Assembly: GCF_009193325.2 (NCBI RefSeq) | Contig: NZ_CP059857.1 | Span: 12,095-76,094, forward strand | Reading direction: 5' to 3' | DNA from: Bacteroides zhangwenhongii | GTDB lineage: Bacteria; Bacteroidota; Bacteroidia; Bacteroidales; Bacteroidaceae | DNA length: 64,000 bases | In this document: in pieces, positions 8,483-17,079 of the stretch | How the letters are laid out: the number at the start of each line of letters is the position of its first letter | Numbering within the stretch: the stretch's first letter is position 1 | Program-made: the position numbers and the translations under genes | The notes under the pieces: generated by a model | Told to the model about the DNA's origin: nothing | Seen by the model: only the letters and a program-made list of their open reading frames with translations | Database searches by the model: none

Positions 8483-9181
8483 ATGGGACAAATATTACCA
8501 GGAGTAGTCGTAGCTTTTGAGAATCCCAAGGGCGGGGTAGGGAAGTCTACGCTGACAGCTTTGTTTGCAGGTTATATTCATTCGCAGTCAAACGAAGAGG
8601 GGGGCTTATCCATTGCCGTGGTGGATATCGACGACATGCAGAACACTATCGGAAAATTACGTGAGGACGAAGCCGAGGACGGAATCATGAAAAAGGAAGA
8701 AGAATATGAGGTTATCAATATCTCTTCCTCAGAGTTCATCAACCAACTGGATTTCCTTCAGGACAATTACGACATTATACTTGTCGATTTTCCGGGTAAC
8801 CTGAAACAAAACGGTGTAGTTGAAACGCTGCACTTCGTTGACGTGATCATCATTCCCTTCGAACCGAACCAGACCGATTTAAGACCTACATTGACCTTTT
8901 ACTATAACATCTATGAAGGGATTATCGAAAGCCGTCGAAAGATTGGTAAAAAGACTACCGTGCGTGGTGTTATGAACCGTGTTCTTCCGAATGTGCTGGA
9001 GTTCAAAGAAATTTTGAAAAATAAAAAAACCTTGCCTTTCGAGTTGATGCAAAACTACATCAAGGATTCAAGGGTTGACTATCAACGCAATTTAAGTACG
9101 CTGAGTAAAGCGTACCATCATCCCTGTGATGCTTTCTGTGAAGAGGTATTGGAATTAATCTGTAACCATATAGGAGAATAA
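8483..9181 (+). CDS. parA: ParA-family partition ATPase
   Basis: 232 residues from MGQILPGVV (the longer frame from 8426 starts inside the promoter). Deviant Walker A motif ENPKGGVGKSTLTALF near residue 14, Walker A' VVDIDDMQNT near 46, Walker B YDIILVDFPGNL near 97. ParA ATPases position plasmid copies for segregation. The downstream DUF3408 gene starts 4 bases after its stop and probably supplies the DNA-binding partner. Together they lie next to the iteron origin, as in many plasmids. Confidence 0.9.
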   Translation: MGQILPGVVVAFENPKGGVGKSTLTALFAGYIHSQSNEEGGLSIAVVDIDDMQNTIGKLREDEAEDGIMKKEEEYEVINISSSEFINQLDFLQDNYDIILVDFPGNLKQNGVVETLHFVDVIIIPFEPNQTDLRPTLTFYYNIYEGIIESRRKIGKKTTVRGVMNRVLPNVLEFKEILKNKKTLPFELMQNYIKDSRVDYQRNLSTLSKAYHHPCDAFCEEVLELICNHIGE

Positions 9182-9185
9182 AGCT

Positions 9186-9668
9186 ATGGCAACCAACAAA
9201 GAAAGGACATCATCAGCCGCCATGAGAAAACTCTTGCTGCAAAGCGCCAGTAAGAAAGAGCAGGAAATCCAGCAGATCGGAAGTGTTGCGGAAAGCACTA
9301 TCCCCCAACCTGCGATTGAGCACCCCATCCATGAAGAGGTGAAAGAATCGGCTCCAGTCAAAGAAACCGTCCAAGAACCTCAGCCGGAACAAATGGAAAA
9401 GCCGGAATCCAAACCTTCCGTGCAGTCTTCTCCAAAAACAGAAGAAAGCAAAGTCTGCGGAAAAAAATTCTCGGAATATCTGGAAGAGCGAAAATTAAAG
9501 AACACCGAAGTAATCCGGATATCCAGCGAAACCCACAGAAAGCTGAAGCAGATTGCTATGGCCACTGGATTAGGAATGCACAACATCGCAAACAACATTC
9601 TTGAAGACATATTGACCAGCCATAACAAGGAGATTCAAGCGATACTGAAGAAGTATATGAGCATCTGA
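9186..9668 (+). CDS. DUF3408 protein, likely DNA-binding partner of ParA
   Basis: 160 residues. The first 95 are low-complexity and rich in Glu, Pro, Gln and Ser, likely disordered. The last 60 (VIRISSETHRKLKQIAMATGLGMHNIANNILEDILTSHN) look like a ribbon-helix-helix DNA-binding domain with a helical tail, as in the DUF3408 family. It is coupled to parA, so a ParB or TraD-like role in partition or transfer is inferred. A strong terminator follows at 9691. Confidence 0.7.
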   Translation: MATNKERTSSAAMRKLLLQSASKKEQEIQQIGSVAESTIPQPAIEHPIHEEVKESAPVKETVQEPQPEQMEKPESKPSVQSSPKTEESKVCGKKFSEYLEERKLKNTEVIRISSETHRKLKQIAMATGLGMHNIANNILEDILTSHNKEIQAILKKYMSI

Positions 9669-9690
9669 TTCTACTTTCGGAAAAATATAT

Positions 9691-9728
9691 ACGCCTGTTC
9701 GACTGCATCCGTCGGGCAGGCGTTATTT
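9691..9728 (+). terminator. Rho-independent terminator of the parA operon
   Basis: A 13-pair stem (ACGCCTG...CAGGCGT, extended by CGAC/GTCG with two G-T wobbles) around a 7-base loop, followed by TATTTTT. It lies 22 bases after the DUF3408 stop codon. Confidence 0.8.
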
Positions 9729-9763
9729 TTGCACACCGTTTTAGTGAAGGCCGGCATTGAACC

Positions 9764-10247
9764 GGGACACTTTTACACAACTGCGGAAAAATCCCTTTGC
9801 CTATTATCCTGGACAATATGTTAAAGAATTCAAACCTCTACTTGTTTCCACCTCAAAATTTTTTCCGAAAGTAAGAATACGGTAACAAAATCATTTCTTC
9901 GTTTTATTTAGGTTTTTAGGGATTTAAGTATTTGTGGGACACTTTTACACAACTAATAAGGGAGGTTTTCCGTATAATCAACTATATTATTGCAAGTTAG
10001 CACTTACTGGCATCTTCTCGTAACCGGGACACTTCTGCACAACTAACCGACTATTCGGGACACTTCTGCACAACTGAACAGGAAAGTCGGGATACTTTTA
10101 CACAACTAGAATCTGCATTCGGGACACTTTTACACAACTAAATCAGGAATCCGGGACACTTCTGCACAACTAAACCGGCCATTCGGGACACTTTTACACA
10201 ACTGGGGGATCGGAAACAGCCGTAGTCGGGACACTTTTACACAACTA
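9764..10247 (+). repeat. Iteron array and replication origin 1
   Basis: Nine direct repeats close to GGGACACTTTTACACAACTA start at 9764, 9936, 10026, 10057, 10089, 10121, 10153, 10185 and 10228. Steps within the main block are 31, 32, 32, 32, 32 and 43 bases, roughly three DNA turns each. Positions 9-11 alternate between TTT-A and TCT-G types. Such iterons are binding sites for the Rep initiator encoded just downstream. An inverted copy of TACTTTCGGAAAAA lies before the array at 9860-9873. No protein-coding gene is visible from 9669 to 10360. Confidence 0.85.
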
Positions 10248-10326
10248 AATCAAGAAACAGCACGAAAAAAATGCTTTGGAATCTTCATTTATAGGGAGTT
10301 AGATTCACTATCTCCGTAAAAAAACG

Positions 10327-10334
10327 TATCTTTG
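10327..10334 (+). promoter_or_regulatory. -7 box of the rep1 promoter
   Basis: TATCTTTG matches the Bacteroidetes consensus TAnnTTTG, 27 bases before the rep1 ATG and 80 bases after the last iteron, so Rep1 binding to iterons could also control its own synthesis. No clear -33 TTTG. Confidence 0.55.
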
Positions 10335-10360
10335 CATCAGTAAACAACAAGTGTCCGCCT

Positions 10361-11491
10361 ATGAAGGAAAGTAATACACAAAAAGAGTTGAGCAGAGTCC
10401 CCAGGACTCTCAGCGAGTCTTCCAACACGAAAGTATTGGAAGTTCTATTTGATGCAGGCGGCACTGTCATGTCTGACATTATCATTTACGTGGCATCTTC
10501 ACAAATGAAAGATCTGTTCGGCGACTGCTGGTTCTCCATCAACGATTTTTGTGAGGTCATGGGGTATGAACGAACCAAGTTGCAACGAAAACTGACCGAG
10601 AAGCAGCTTGATTTCCTGTTCAGCAACCAACGTCCGGTATATATCACCGAACAGAACGGCCAAAAGATAGAGCATCCGATAGAGAACACCTTTGAAGCGG
10701 CGTTATACCGTTTAGGGACATCCAACCTCAGTGTAGCATACGCCATGAACGGCAAGACGCAATATAAGTTCATTCAAATACTGGACCGCTTTGAGATAAA
10801 GGATAACTTCGGCACGAAAAAGCGCACCAAGCGGAATTACAACGTGCATCTGAGCAAAGATCTGATGAATACTTTGCTTACCGAATACAATCTGCTGGAA
10901 CTGAAAGACTACCGTAACCTGCCCAACCGCAAAGGCTACCGCAAGTTTTATCTGAACCTGGCGAAAATGATTTACCTGATCAAGTATAAGATTGACCAAG
11001 GACAAGCACCTTATTTCACCGTTACGGTTGACCAACTTGCCAAGGAATTTGATGTAACGGTAAAGGACAACCATGACCGGAAGAAGAAGGTGACCAGCAT
11101 CTTAAACGGTATCAACAAAAAGCTGGAGAGAACCAAATTCCAATACCAGTACATCAAAGGAAAAGGGGAGAAGTGGCCCTACACCGTACAGTTTTTCTTT
11201 GACCAGGAAACATTGGAATATTTCGACGAAAAGATAAAGGCGATACTGACCTCGCAATATCACGATGCGCTTAAATCATGCTTCTTGTTAAACAAGAAAG
11301 GCATTCCCGTGAGCAGACATTATCAATATAAGGATTTCTTTAAATTGGGAACCGGCGAATATTATCATGAATTTACCGCATGGCTTTATTCTGAAGAGGA
11401 CAAGGAGATTAAGGAGAACATCTACCGGGATATCTATATAAAGGTAGTAGGCATTCGTCCAGAAGACCTTGCCGTCAACTTAAATCCCTAA
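10361..11491 (+). CDS. Plasmid replication initiator Rep1 (RepB/Rep_3-like)
   Basis: 376 residues. It is a paralogue of Rep2 (52481-53689), sharing RVPR.L.ES near the N terminus, WFS..DFC..MGY.RT.LQRKL near residue 57, HPIE..FEAALY.LG near 105, LYNLLEL-like .EYNLLELKDYR..P near 182 and DRKKKV.SIL near 245. This is the two-winged-helix layout of iteron-binding initiators. It lies directly downstream of a nine-iteron array and next to parA, so it is very likely the functional initiator of origin 1. Confidence 0.85.
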   Translation: MKESNTQKELSRVPRTLSESSNTKVLEVLFDAGGTVMSDIIIYVASSQMKDLFGDCWFSINDFCEVMGYERTKLQRKLTEKQLDFLFSNQRPVYITEQNGQKIEHPIENTFEAALYRLGTSNLSVAYAMNGKTQYKFIQILDRFEIKDNFGTKKRTKRNYNVHLSKDLMNTLLTEYNLLELKDYRNLPNRKGYRKFYLNLAKMIYLIKYKIDQGQAPYFTVTVDQLAKEFDVTVKDNHDRKKKVTSILNGINKKLERTKFQYQYIKGKGEKWPYTVQFFFDQETLEYFDEKIKAILTSQYHDALKSCFLLNKKGIPVSRHYQYKDFFKLGTGEYYHEFTAWLYSEEDKEIKENIYRDIYIKVVGIRPEDLAVNLNP

Positions 11492-11494
11492 AAG

Positions 11495-11525
11495 TTGGAA
11501 CAAAAACCATAAAATAGTATCTTTG
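11495..11525 (+). promoter_or_regulatory. Promoter upstream of the Crp-like gene
   Basis: TTGG at 11495-11498 and TATCTTTG at 11518-11525, 19 bases apart, fit the Bacteroidetes -33/-7 promoter. The predicted transcript has a leader of about 200 bases before the start at 11736. Confidence 0.55.
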
Positions 11526-11610
11526 CAGCGGATTGTCAGAAAATTGGCAGCCCGCTTTTTACATACGTCCGTCTGTCTAACAAAAGAGTGGCATCTATCG
11601 TTAAGGAATT

Positions 11611-11671
11611 AACAACAACAGGCGCATGCCTGTACCAGTATGAAACTGGTACGGGGCGTGCCTTTGTTGTT
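11611..11671 (+). promoter_or_regulatory. Large hairpin in the 5' leader of the Crp-like gene
   Basis: GTACCAGT and ACTGGTAC pair around ATGAA. The stem continues outward with bulges through the CAGGC / GTGCCT segments to AACAACAA / TTGTTGTT. It sits between promoter and start codon, after a weaker terminator-like stem (AGCGG...CCGCT then TTTTT at about 11529-11568). It could be an attenuator, a riboregulator or a protein-binding site. Confidence 0.5.
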
Positions 11672-11735
11672 GGAACGCCACGTCCATGTTAGAGGGTACG
11701 TTTCCGTACCCTTATATAAACATAAAACAAATTCA

Positions 11736-12329
11736 ATGGTTCAAACAATTGCCACCCTGATAGATGAGACGCTCATGGTAATGGGCGCCCATCTTCACGT
11801 GCGGATGACAGACGAAGAAAAGGCGTATCTTGATGCTCATTTCGAGCTTATCCATATCAAAAAGGGAGAACACCTCGTCACCAGGGGCGAGGAAGTATGC
11901 TACCTCTATTATCTGGAATCCGGCATCGTCCGGTTATGGTTTCCGGACAAAGAGAATAGAGAGATTTCAGCACGGTTTATCCAAGCCAAAGAGTTCATCA
12001 ATTTTTTCCTTTCACATGAAGAACACCATGCCCACTACAATATCAAGGCATTGGAGCCATGCAAGATCTGGAGATTGCCCAAAAAAGATCTTCATCAGCT
12101 ATATGAGTTATCCATCAATTTCAACAAGCTGGCCAGAATACATTTGGTAAGATCCATCAACCGCAAAATAATAAGGGAAGAGGAGTTTTACACACTGGAT
12201 GCCGAAGCGCGTTACAAAGCGCTTTTGGCCAATGAAAAATGGCTGTTACGTTCAATACCCTTAAAAGACATAGCAAGTTATATCGGCATCACGCCACAAG
12301 CATTGAGCAACATCCGAAAGCGCATATAA
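11736..12329 (+). CDS. Crp/Fnr-family transcription regulator
   Basis: 197 residues from MVQTIATLIDE; the longer frame (11640) starts inside the hairpin. The N-terminal cyclic-nucleotide-binding-like fold shows IKKGEHLVTRGEEVCYLYYLESGIVRLWF; a long helix follows, then a C-terminal helix-turn-helix (IPLKDIASYIGITPQALSNIRKRI). The residues that bind cAMP in Crp are not evident, so the ligand is unknown. It lies between rep1 and the tra operon and is a good candidate to regulate either. Confidence 0.8.
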   Translation: MVQTIATLIDETLMVMGAHLHVRMTDEEKAYLDAHFELIHIKKGEHLVTRGEEVCYLYYLESGIVRLWFPDKENREISARFIQAKEFINFFLSHEEHHAHYNIKALEPCKIWRLPKKDLHQLYELSINFNKLARIHLVRSINRKIIREEEFYTLDAEARYKALLANEKWLLRSIPLKDIASYIGITPQALSNIRKRI

Positions 12330-12341
12330 ACCAAACCCTAT

Positions 12342-12388
12342 AAGCCGGGCAGGACAGTTTTACACAACTAATCCTATCCGGCTTTTTT
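12342..12388 (+). terminator. Terminator of the Crp-like gene with an iteron in its loop
   Basis: AAGCCGGGCAGGA pairs with TCCTATCCGGCTT (one wobble, one mismatch), then TTTTTT. The loop and inner stem read AGGACAGTTTTACACAACTA, an iteron differing from the origin 1 consensus at only two or three positions. It lies 13 bases past the stop codon. Confidence 0.75.
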
Positions 12389-12484
12389 CTGTAGAATTAT
12401 TCCACACCTGCCGGTTTACGGCACATGTATTTTTTAATGCACATTAAATAAACACGAAAGGCCCTTTAAAAGCCCTTCATAAAA

Positions 12485-12515
12485 TTTGTCCTCCCGTATA
12501 TAATCTATATGTTTG
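12485..12515 (+). promoter_or_regulatory. Promoter of the conjugation (tra) operon
   Basis: TTTG at 12485-12488 and TATGTTTG at 12508-12515 with 19 bases between them match the Bacteroidetes -33/-7 consensus closely. The first tra gene starts at 12639, leaving a leader of about 115 bases. The remainder of 12389-12638 shows no other clear feature. Confidence 0.7.
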
Positions 12516-12638
12516 GAGCGAAAACAACGCGATAAGCACCTTGATTCGGTTCTGCCGACAGGAATCCGCGTAAATTGGAAACACCGTATGAGACAAATAG
12601 AAAAATATATAACATTAATAACCTAAAGAGTAATTCCC

Positions 12639-13217
12639 ATGGAACACATCAGACTGACTGCTATCAGCCTTAGCCTGCTGTTATGCACCGTAAGCGCTTT
12701 TGCGCAACGCCATTATGAGAACATCCCGGCACTTGAATTGAACTACGGCACTAACCTGTTCGGCAATGCAGGCAACTATTACAACCTGTCCTTTTCCAGA
12801 TACATCAACCGGACAAGCTATTGGAAAGCCGGGTTTAGCTATTTTGAGAAACCTTACGAATATACAGCCAACCTACCGCAAGTCTCTACCTTGAACCCGG
12901 AAGAAACGATTCCCGAAACGATACATGACAAGGGTAAGGACTTTTTTGTGGACGGCGGTTATTACAGAACCCTGGCCTGCAACCTGAAATCCGTTTACTG
13001 GGGCATCGGCCTGGGAGGATTCATCGGTACAGAATACGTCCGCCACCCCGATAAGGAATACAACTTCATCATCGGCCCGAAACTGGAAACGGAACTGGAA
13101 GTATTCATCCTGCCCCGAACGGCATTGCTTGCCCGCATACAACAACATTGGAATCCCCTATCCATTGACAAGTGGAACACTGTCTGGAACGTAGGAATAA
13201 AGATACTGCTCTACTAA
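12639..13217 (+). CDS. traO: Conjugal transfer protein TraO-like, outer membrane barrel
   Basis: 192 residues with a clear signal peptide (MEHIRLTAISLSLLLCTVSAFAQ) and alternating aromatic beta-strands ending in ...VGIKILLY, as in a small outer-membrane barrel. The pattern (NYGTNLFGNAGNYYNLSFSRYI) matches TraO of Bacteroidetes conjugative elements. In CTnDOT-type operons traO comes late; here it is first. The start follows the operon promoter by about 120 bases. Confidence 0.75.
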   Translation: MEHIRLTAISLSLLLCTVSAFAQRHYENIPALELNYGTNLFGNAGNYYNLSFSRYINRTSYWKAGFSYFEKPYEYTANLPQVSTLNPEETIPETIHDKGKDFFVDGGYYRTLACNLKSVYWGIGLGGFIGTEYVRHPDKEYNFIIGPKLETELEVFILPRTALLARIQQHWNPLSIDKWNTVWNVGIKILLY

Positions 13218-13235
13218 CCGACAAATCATATCACC

Positions 13236-13448
13236 ATGCTTATTATCATATTGTTAGCCGATACAAATGTATCCGGCCTGATCTCCTTATACCGTGAAAT
13301 AGGCGCCATGCTGATAGGGGTAGGCTTTCTATGTGCCGGATTAGCGGTACTTAAAAAGCTGATAAGCAACCACGAGCGCACCAAAGAGGCCATCATCACC
13401 TATATCACGGCATTGGTCACTTGGCTCATTATCTGGCAACTCTTATGA
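13236..13448 (+). CDS. Small two-span membrane protein of the tra operon
   Basis: 70 residues with two hydrophobic stretches: GAMLIGVGFLCAGLAVL near residue 23 and ITYITALVTWLIIWQLL at the C terminus, linked by a charged loop (SNHERTKEA). It overlaps the next start by 4 bases. The size and topology resemble small VirB2/VirB3-like components, but no family is recognised with confidence. Confidence 0.6.
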   Translation: MLIIILLADTNVSGLISLYREIGAMLIGVGFLCAGLAVLKKLISNHERTKEAIITYITALVTWLIIWQLL

Positions 13449-13789
13449 ACGTAGTGGATTTGATACTGGTTGCCATACTCGCCTGTGTCACGCTTCACTT
13501 TTACTTTCGGAAAAAGAAGAAAGCACTTTCTTCCGGAAAGGAGAAAGAGAAGCCGATAAGGGAGGCGGTGCGCAAGGAAGGGCAGGAGAGAGCCTGTCCG
13601 GTCATCTGCGTGGTATTTCAGCCTGAGCTGGAAGAAGAGGAATTGGCTGCCGAGATAGCCGATATGTACCTGCATGGAAGAGCCTACTACTACTCAGGCA
13701 AACCACTGCCGGAACAGCCGAAAGAAGAGCCCATATCCATCAAGTATAAGGATGTGCAATGGGAGAGACTGAAAACGATTCATGTTTAA
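13445..13789 (+). CDS. Single-span membrane protein of the tra operon
   Basis: 114 residues from MNVVDLILVAILACVTLHFYF (one N-terminal membrane anchor), then a lysine-rich stretch and a soluble acidic C-terminal domain (FQPELEEEELAAEIADMYLHGRAYYY). The start ATG overlaps the previous stop (ATGA-type coupling). Function unknown; likely an inner-membrane accessory of the transfer apparatus. It contains a copy of the 14-mer TACTTTCGGAAAAA at 13502. Confidence 0.6.
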   Translation: MNVVDLILVAILACVTLHFYFRKKKKALSSGKEKEKPIREAVRKEGQERACPVICVVFQPELEEEELAAEIADMYLHGRAYYYSGKPLPEQPKEEPISIKYKDVQWERLKTIHV

Positions 13790-13807
13790 TTAAAAAATAG
13801 GAACAAA

Positions 13808-14152
13808 ATGAAAGCAATCGAAAATGTAAGAGAAAAAGCGAACCAAGTCATTAACCGCTATGGAAAGGTTATCTTCACCTTTCTCATATTCTTCACGCTG
13901 TTGGGAACGGCACAAGTGGCGGAGGCACAAAGCGGCCTGAAGATTAACAGCCTATCCGAAGTGACAGACAAAGCCAAAGAGGGTGCGGACACCATTCTGG
14001 ACGTAGCCAAATACATTTTGGCGGCGGTACTCGGCATCGCTCTGGTCTTTGTCATCTATTCGCTTGCCACGAACAATCCCCATGCCAAGGAATACCTGCT
14101 CGGCTGGATCATCGCCGTGGTAGTCATCATGGTAGCCTTCCTGATTATCTAA
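13808..14152 (+). CDS. traE: Conjugal transfer protein TraE-like (DUF4134)
   Basis: 114 residues: an N-terminal hydrophobic segment (VIFTFLIFFTLLGTAQVAEAQ, signal-peptide-like), a short linker, then ILAAVLGIALVFVIYSLAT and LLGWIIAVVVIMVAFLII. Two C-terminal membrane spans after a cleavable leader are typical of DUF4134/TraE, thought to be the pilin-like (VirB2-type) subunit. The order traE-traF-traG is conserved in Bacteroidetes elements. Confidence 0.8.
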   Translation: MKAIENVREKANQVINRYGKVIFTFLIFFTLLGTAQVAEAQSGLKINSLSEVTDKAKEGADTILDVAKYILAAVLGIALVFVIYSLATNNPHAKEYLLGWIIAVVVIMVAFLII

Positions 14153-14164
14153 AAACGAAGAGCC

Positions 14165-14476
14165 ATGAGAACCATGCGTAAAATCAACAAGCCGATCAAG
14201 TTCTTCGGTCTGTCATCGGGACAGTTCGCCATCTTCATGCTGCTGACGGCCATCATCATCATCGTGAGCATATTCAAGCAGCTGCACCCGATACTCATCA
14301 TCGGAATCATTTCCGCCATTCTGTTTCTATCCGGTCTGCTGTTCCAAACCTTGAAAAAGGAACACAAGGCCGGTAACCCGGACTACCTGACCGGCCTCCG
14401 GATCAAGAACGCCACCCCCCGGCAGATAACGGACAAACGGCAGATTTTCAAATTCATCCTAAAACAGCAACCATGA
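14165..14476 (+). CDS. traF: Conjugal transfer protein TraF-like (DUF4133, VirB3-like)
   Basis: 103 residues. NKPIKFFGLSSGQFAIFMLLTAIIIIVSIF followed by a second span (ILIIGIISAILFLSGLLF) and a basic cytoplasmic tail is the DUF4133/TraF layout, equivalent to VirB3, which docks the VirB4 ATPase at the inner membrane. It overlaps traG by 4 bases, suggesting coupled translation. Confidence 0.8.
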   Translation: MRTMRKINKPIKFFGLSSGQFAIFMLLTAIIIIVSIFKQLHPILIIGIISAILFLSGLLFQTLKKEHKAGNPDYLTGLRIKNATPRQITDKRQIFKFILKQQP

Positions 14477-17079
14477 TAGGAATCATCATACTCATATCCC
14501 TGCTAATCTGTGCGCTGTGCCTGCTGATTGCTCTGCTGTATATCCGGCAGACAGAGATAGAGGTGAAGGACAAATCCGTGGATCTGGAAAGTGTCTTGCC
14601 TATCCAGACCATCACGGAGAACGCCGTCATCAACGGGAACGGTGACATCACCGTCGGCTACCGGCTGCTTCTGCCCGAAGTGTTCACCTTGTCGGAAAGC
14701 GAGGCGCAATACATCCATGAGCGGTTGGAGGCTCTTTTGAAGCTGCTTCCGGCAGGCACGGTCATCCATCAGCAGAATTTCTACTATACGGGGCGATACC
14801 ATCATGCAGAATACTCTTCCAATGCCCTGATAGCGGAGAACAACCGTCATTTCAACGGCAAGGAGATACTGAACAGTTACACCAACCTGTATGTGACGTT
14901 CACGAACGGCAGCCGAAACGGTAAGATACGCAAAAGCGCATCGGGCACCTCGCTGATGCGAAAGCTGCACTACCCGTTCAAGCAACCTTATAAGGAATAT
15001 CAGCAACGGCTGACAGAAATGGAAGCCTTTCTGATGAACTTTGAGAACGGTTTGTCGTCCATCCAGCAGTTTGAGATACGCAAGATGGATGATACGGAAC
15101 TGAACAACGCCATCTACGACTACGTCAACCTCTCTTACGAGACACCGGAAAACGATGCCACGCAGAAGAGCGTCAACCCTATGGCTGTCAGTGAAAGCGG
15201 AAGCATGAAAATAGGGCAGCAGCACGTTTCCATCCTTTCGCTGACCAACGAAGGCGAGCATCTTCAGGAACTGGCCGTGCCGCACACCGGCAAGTCGAAG
15301 GCATACGGGGGAAACATAGAGATACCGGACAGCATACGGAGCAAATGCTCGATGCTGTACCCCGTAGGACTTGGCCTGCCGTTCAACCACATCGTAAACA
15401 TCGTGATAGAGATAACCGATCCAGATGCCACCGTAACGGCCATCGGTGCGGAGAAAGACGCGCTGAACTACATCACCAACTTCTACCCTCCGGCGGCAGA
15501 GAAGCAACGCGAGCAGGCAGCCTTCTGCGATGAGATTACCCAGTTCGACTACCAGACCGCCTATACCGCCTTCAATGTCGTGCTGAACGATACAGACCGC
15601 ACCTCGCTCATGCGGAAAACCGCACTGGTACAGCAAGGCTTCAGCTTTATGAACCAAAGTTCGTGCTATGTGGAGAACGCCGAGCTGTGCAACCTGTTCT
15701 TCTGCAACATACCCGGCAATGCCAGGGCCAATTACCGGGGCTTCGTCAACACGACCAAGCAGGCCATCTGCTATCTGCAAAAAGAGGGGATGTACCTTTC
15801 GGACGAGAAAGGGCATATCTACCATGACCGTTTCGGTACTCCCGCCAAGATAAACCTCTGGGATTATCCGGCGCTGAACAACAAGAACCGCATCGTTATC
15901 GGCCCGTCCGGTTCCGGTAAATCTTTCTGGCTGAACAATTACATCCTGCAAAGCTATGAGCTGGGCCGGGATGTGATGATCATTGACATCGGCGGCTCTT
16001 ACCGCTCGATGATAGCCTTGAACCGGGGCAAATACTTCGACTCTACCGAGCAGAAGAAATTTGCGTTCAACCCCTTCTTGTGTGACCGTGACAAGAACGG
16101 CAAATACCTGTACATCGACACCACGGATGCCGAGTCTGCCGATGACCAGATAAAGACCATCGTCGCCATTATCAGCTACATTTGGAAGGTACGTGAACCC
16201 ATGCTGCCTGCCGAAAACGCCATTCTCAGGAAATCCGTCATCGGATTTTACGACTATGTGAACAATTCTTCAATAGGAGAGAAGCATGAGCGTATCTTCC
16301 CGACGCTGATAACTTACCGGGCTTATCTGAAGGAAGTGTTCAGCAAACGGATGACCGAGTTTGAGAAACAGAAATTCGAGATAGAGGAGCTGTTGCTTTT
16401 ACTGGAACCCTATACGGACGGAGAGCTGTCATTCCTGCTGAACGCTACCGAGAACGTGGATATCGTGCATGACCGGCTGATAGCCTTCGATATGGAAGAT
16501 GCCTCTAAGAAAGAGTACTTTCCACTCGTTGCCATCATCACCCTGCAAATGATCGTGGATAAAATCAAGAAACGCCAGGGGTTTGCCAAAGAGCTAATCA
16601 TCGACGAAGCACTCGACTTCCTGCAAGACGAGAAATTCGGAGACTTCATCGCCTACCTGTACCGAACCTTCCGTAAAAAGGAGGGAAGCATCACGCTGGC
16701 CGCACAGAACATCCTGTTTTTGAAAAACATGCCGTCCAGTATCAAGGACTCCATCATCATCAACTGCGCGACCAAGATTATCCTCGACCATTCAGAACAC
16801 CGGCAGAACCTGCCGGAAGTGAAAGCCGTGCTTTCCATCACGGACGAAGAGGCCTATATGATCGAGTCGTTGCAGCGCACGGAACGCTGGAGAGAGTTTT
16901 TCATCAAGATGTCGAACGATGCCTTCATCTTCCGCAACGAGGTGTCCGACTTCGCCGCCGTAGCCTTCGATTCGCGCCAGGCGACAGTAGTACGACTGAA
17001 GCAGTTGTTCAACGAAAGCGGCTCGACCTATACGGCCATCAACCGCTATCTGGAGGAAAGGAGGAAAAAGTATGGATGA
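14473..17079 (+). CDS. traG: Conjugation ATPase TraG (VirB4-like)
   Basis: 868 residues. One N-terminal hydrophobic segment (IIILISLLICALCLLIALLYI), the TraG N-terminal domain, then Walker A IGPSGSGKSFWL near residue 477 and Walker B ELIIDEALDF near 708. VirB4 ATPases power pilus assembly and substrate export in type IV secretion. The full length fits TraG of Bacteroidetes conjugative transposons. The long minus-strand frame opposite (14503-15951) is a shadow. Confidence 0.95.
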   Translation: MIGIIILISLLICALCLLIALLYIRQTEIEVKDKSVDLESVLPIQTITENAVINGNGDITVGYRLLLPEVFTLSESEAQYIHERLEALLKLLPAGTVIHQQNFYYTGRYHHAEYSSNALIAENNRHFNGKEILNSYTNLYVTFTNGSRNGKIRKSASGTSLMRKLHYPFKQPYKEYQQRLTEMEAFLMNFENGLSSIQQFEIRKMDDTELNNAIYDYVNLSYETPENDATQKSVNPMAVSESGSMKIGQQHVSILSLTNEGEHLQELAVPHTGKSKAYGGNIEIPDSIRSKCSMLYPVGLGLPFNHIVNIVIEITDPDATVTAIGAEKDALNYITNFYPPAAEKQREQAAFCDEITQFDYQTAYTAFNVVLNDTDRTSLMRKTALVQQGFSFMNQSSCYVENAELCNLFFCNIPGNARANYRGFVNTTKQAICYLQKEGMYLSDEKGHIYHDRFGTPAKINLWDYPALNNKNRIVIGPSGSGKSFWLNNYILQSYELGRDVMIIDIGGSYRSMIALNRGKYFDSTEQKKFAFNPFLCDRDKNGKYLYIDTTDAESADDQIKTIVAIISYIWKVREPMLPAENAILRKSVIGFYDYVNNSSIGEKHERIFPTLITYRAYLKEVFSKRMTEFEKQKFEIEELLLLLEPYTDGELSFLLNATENVDIVHDRLIAFDMEDASKKEYFPLVAIITLQMIVDKIKKRQGFAKELIIDEALDFLQDEKFGDFIAYLYRTFRKKEGSITLAAQNILFLKNMPSSIKDSIIINCATKIILDHSEHRQNLPEVKAVLSITDEEAYMIESLQRTERWREFFIKMSNDAFIFRNEVSDFAAVAFDSRQATVVRLKQLFNESGSTYTAINRYLEERRKKYG

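Noticed and set aside
10026..10247. Regularly spaced repeats that could be taken for a CRISPR array
   Set aside because: The 20-base repeats with 11-12-base gaps are too short-spaced for CRISPR, vary in sequence, and lie beside a Rep gene with no cas genes; they are iterons.
14503..15951. A 482-codon open frame antisense to traG
   Set aside because: It lies wholly opposite a clear VirB4-like gene and has no domain, ribosome binding site or promoter. Long antisense frames are common opposite G+C-rich, codon-biased genes.
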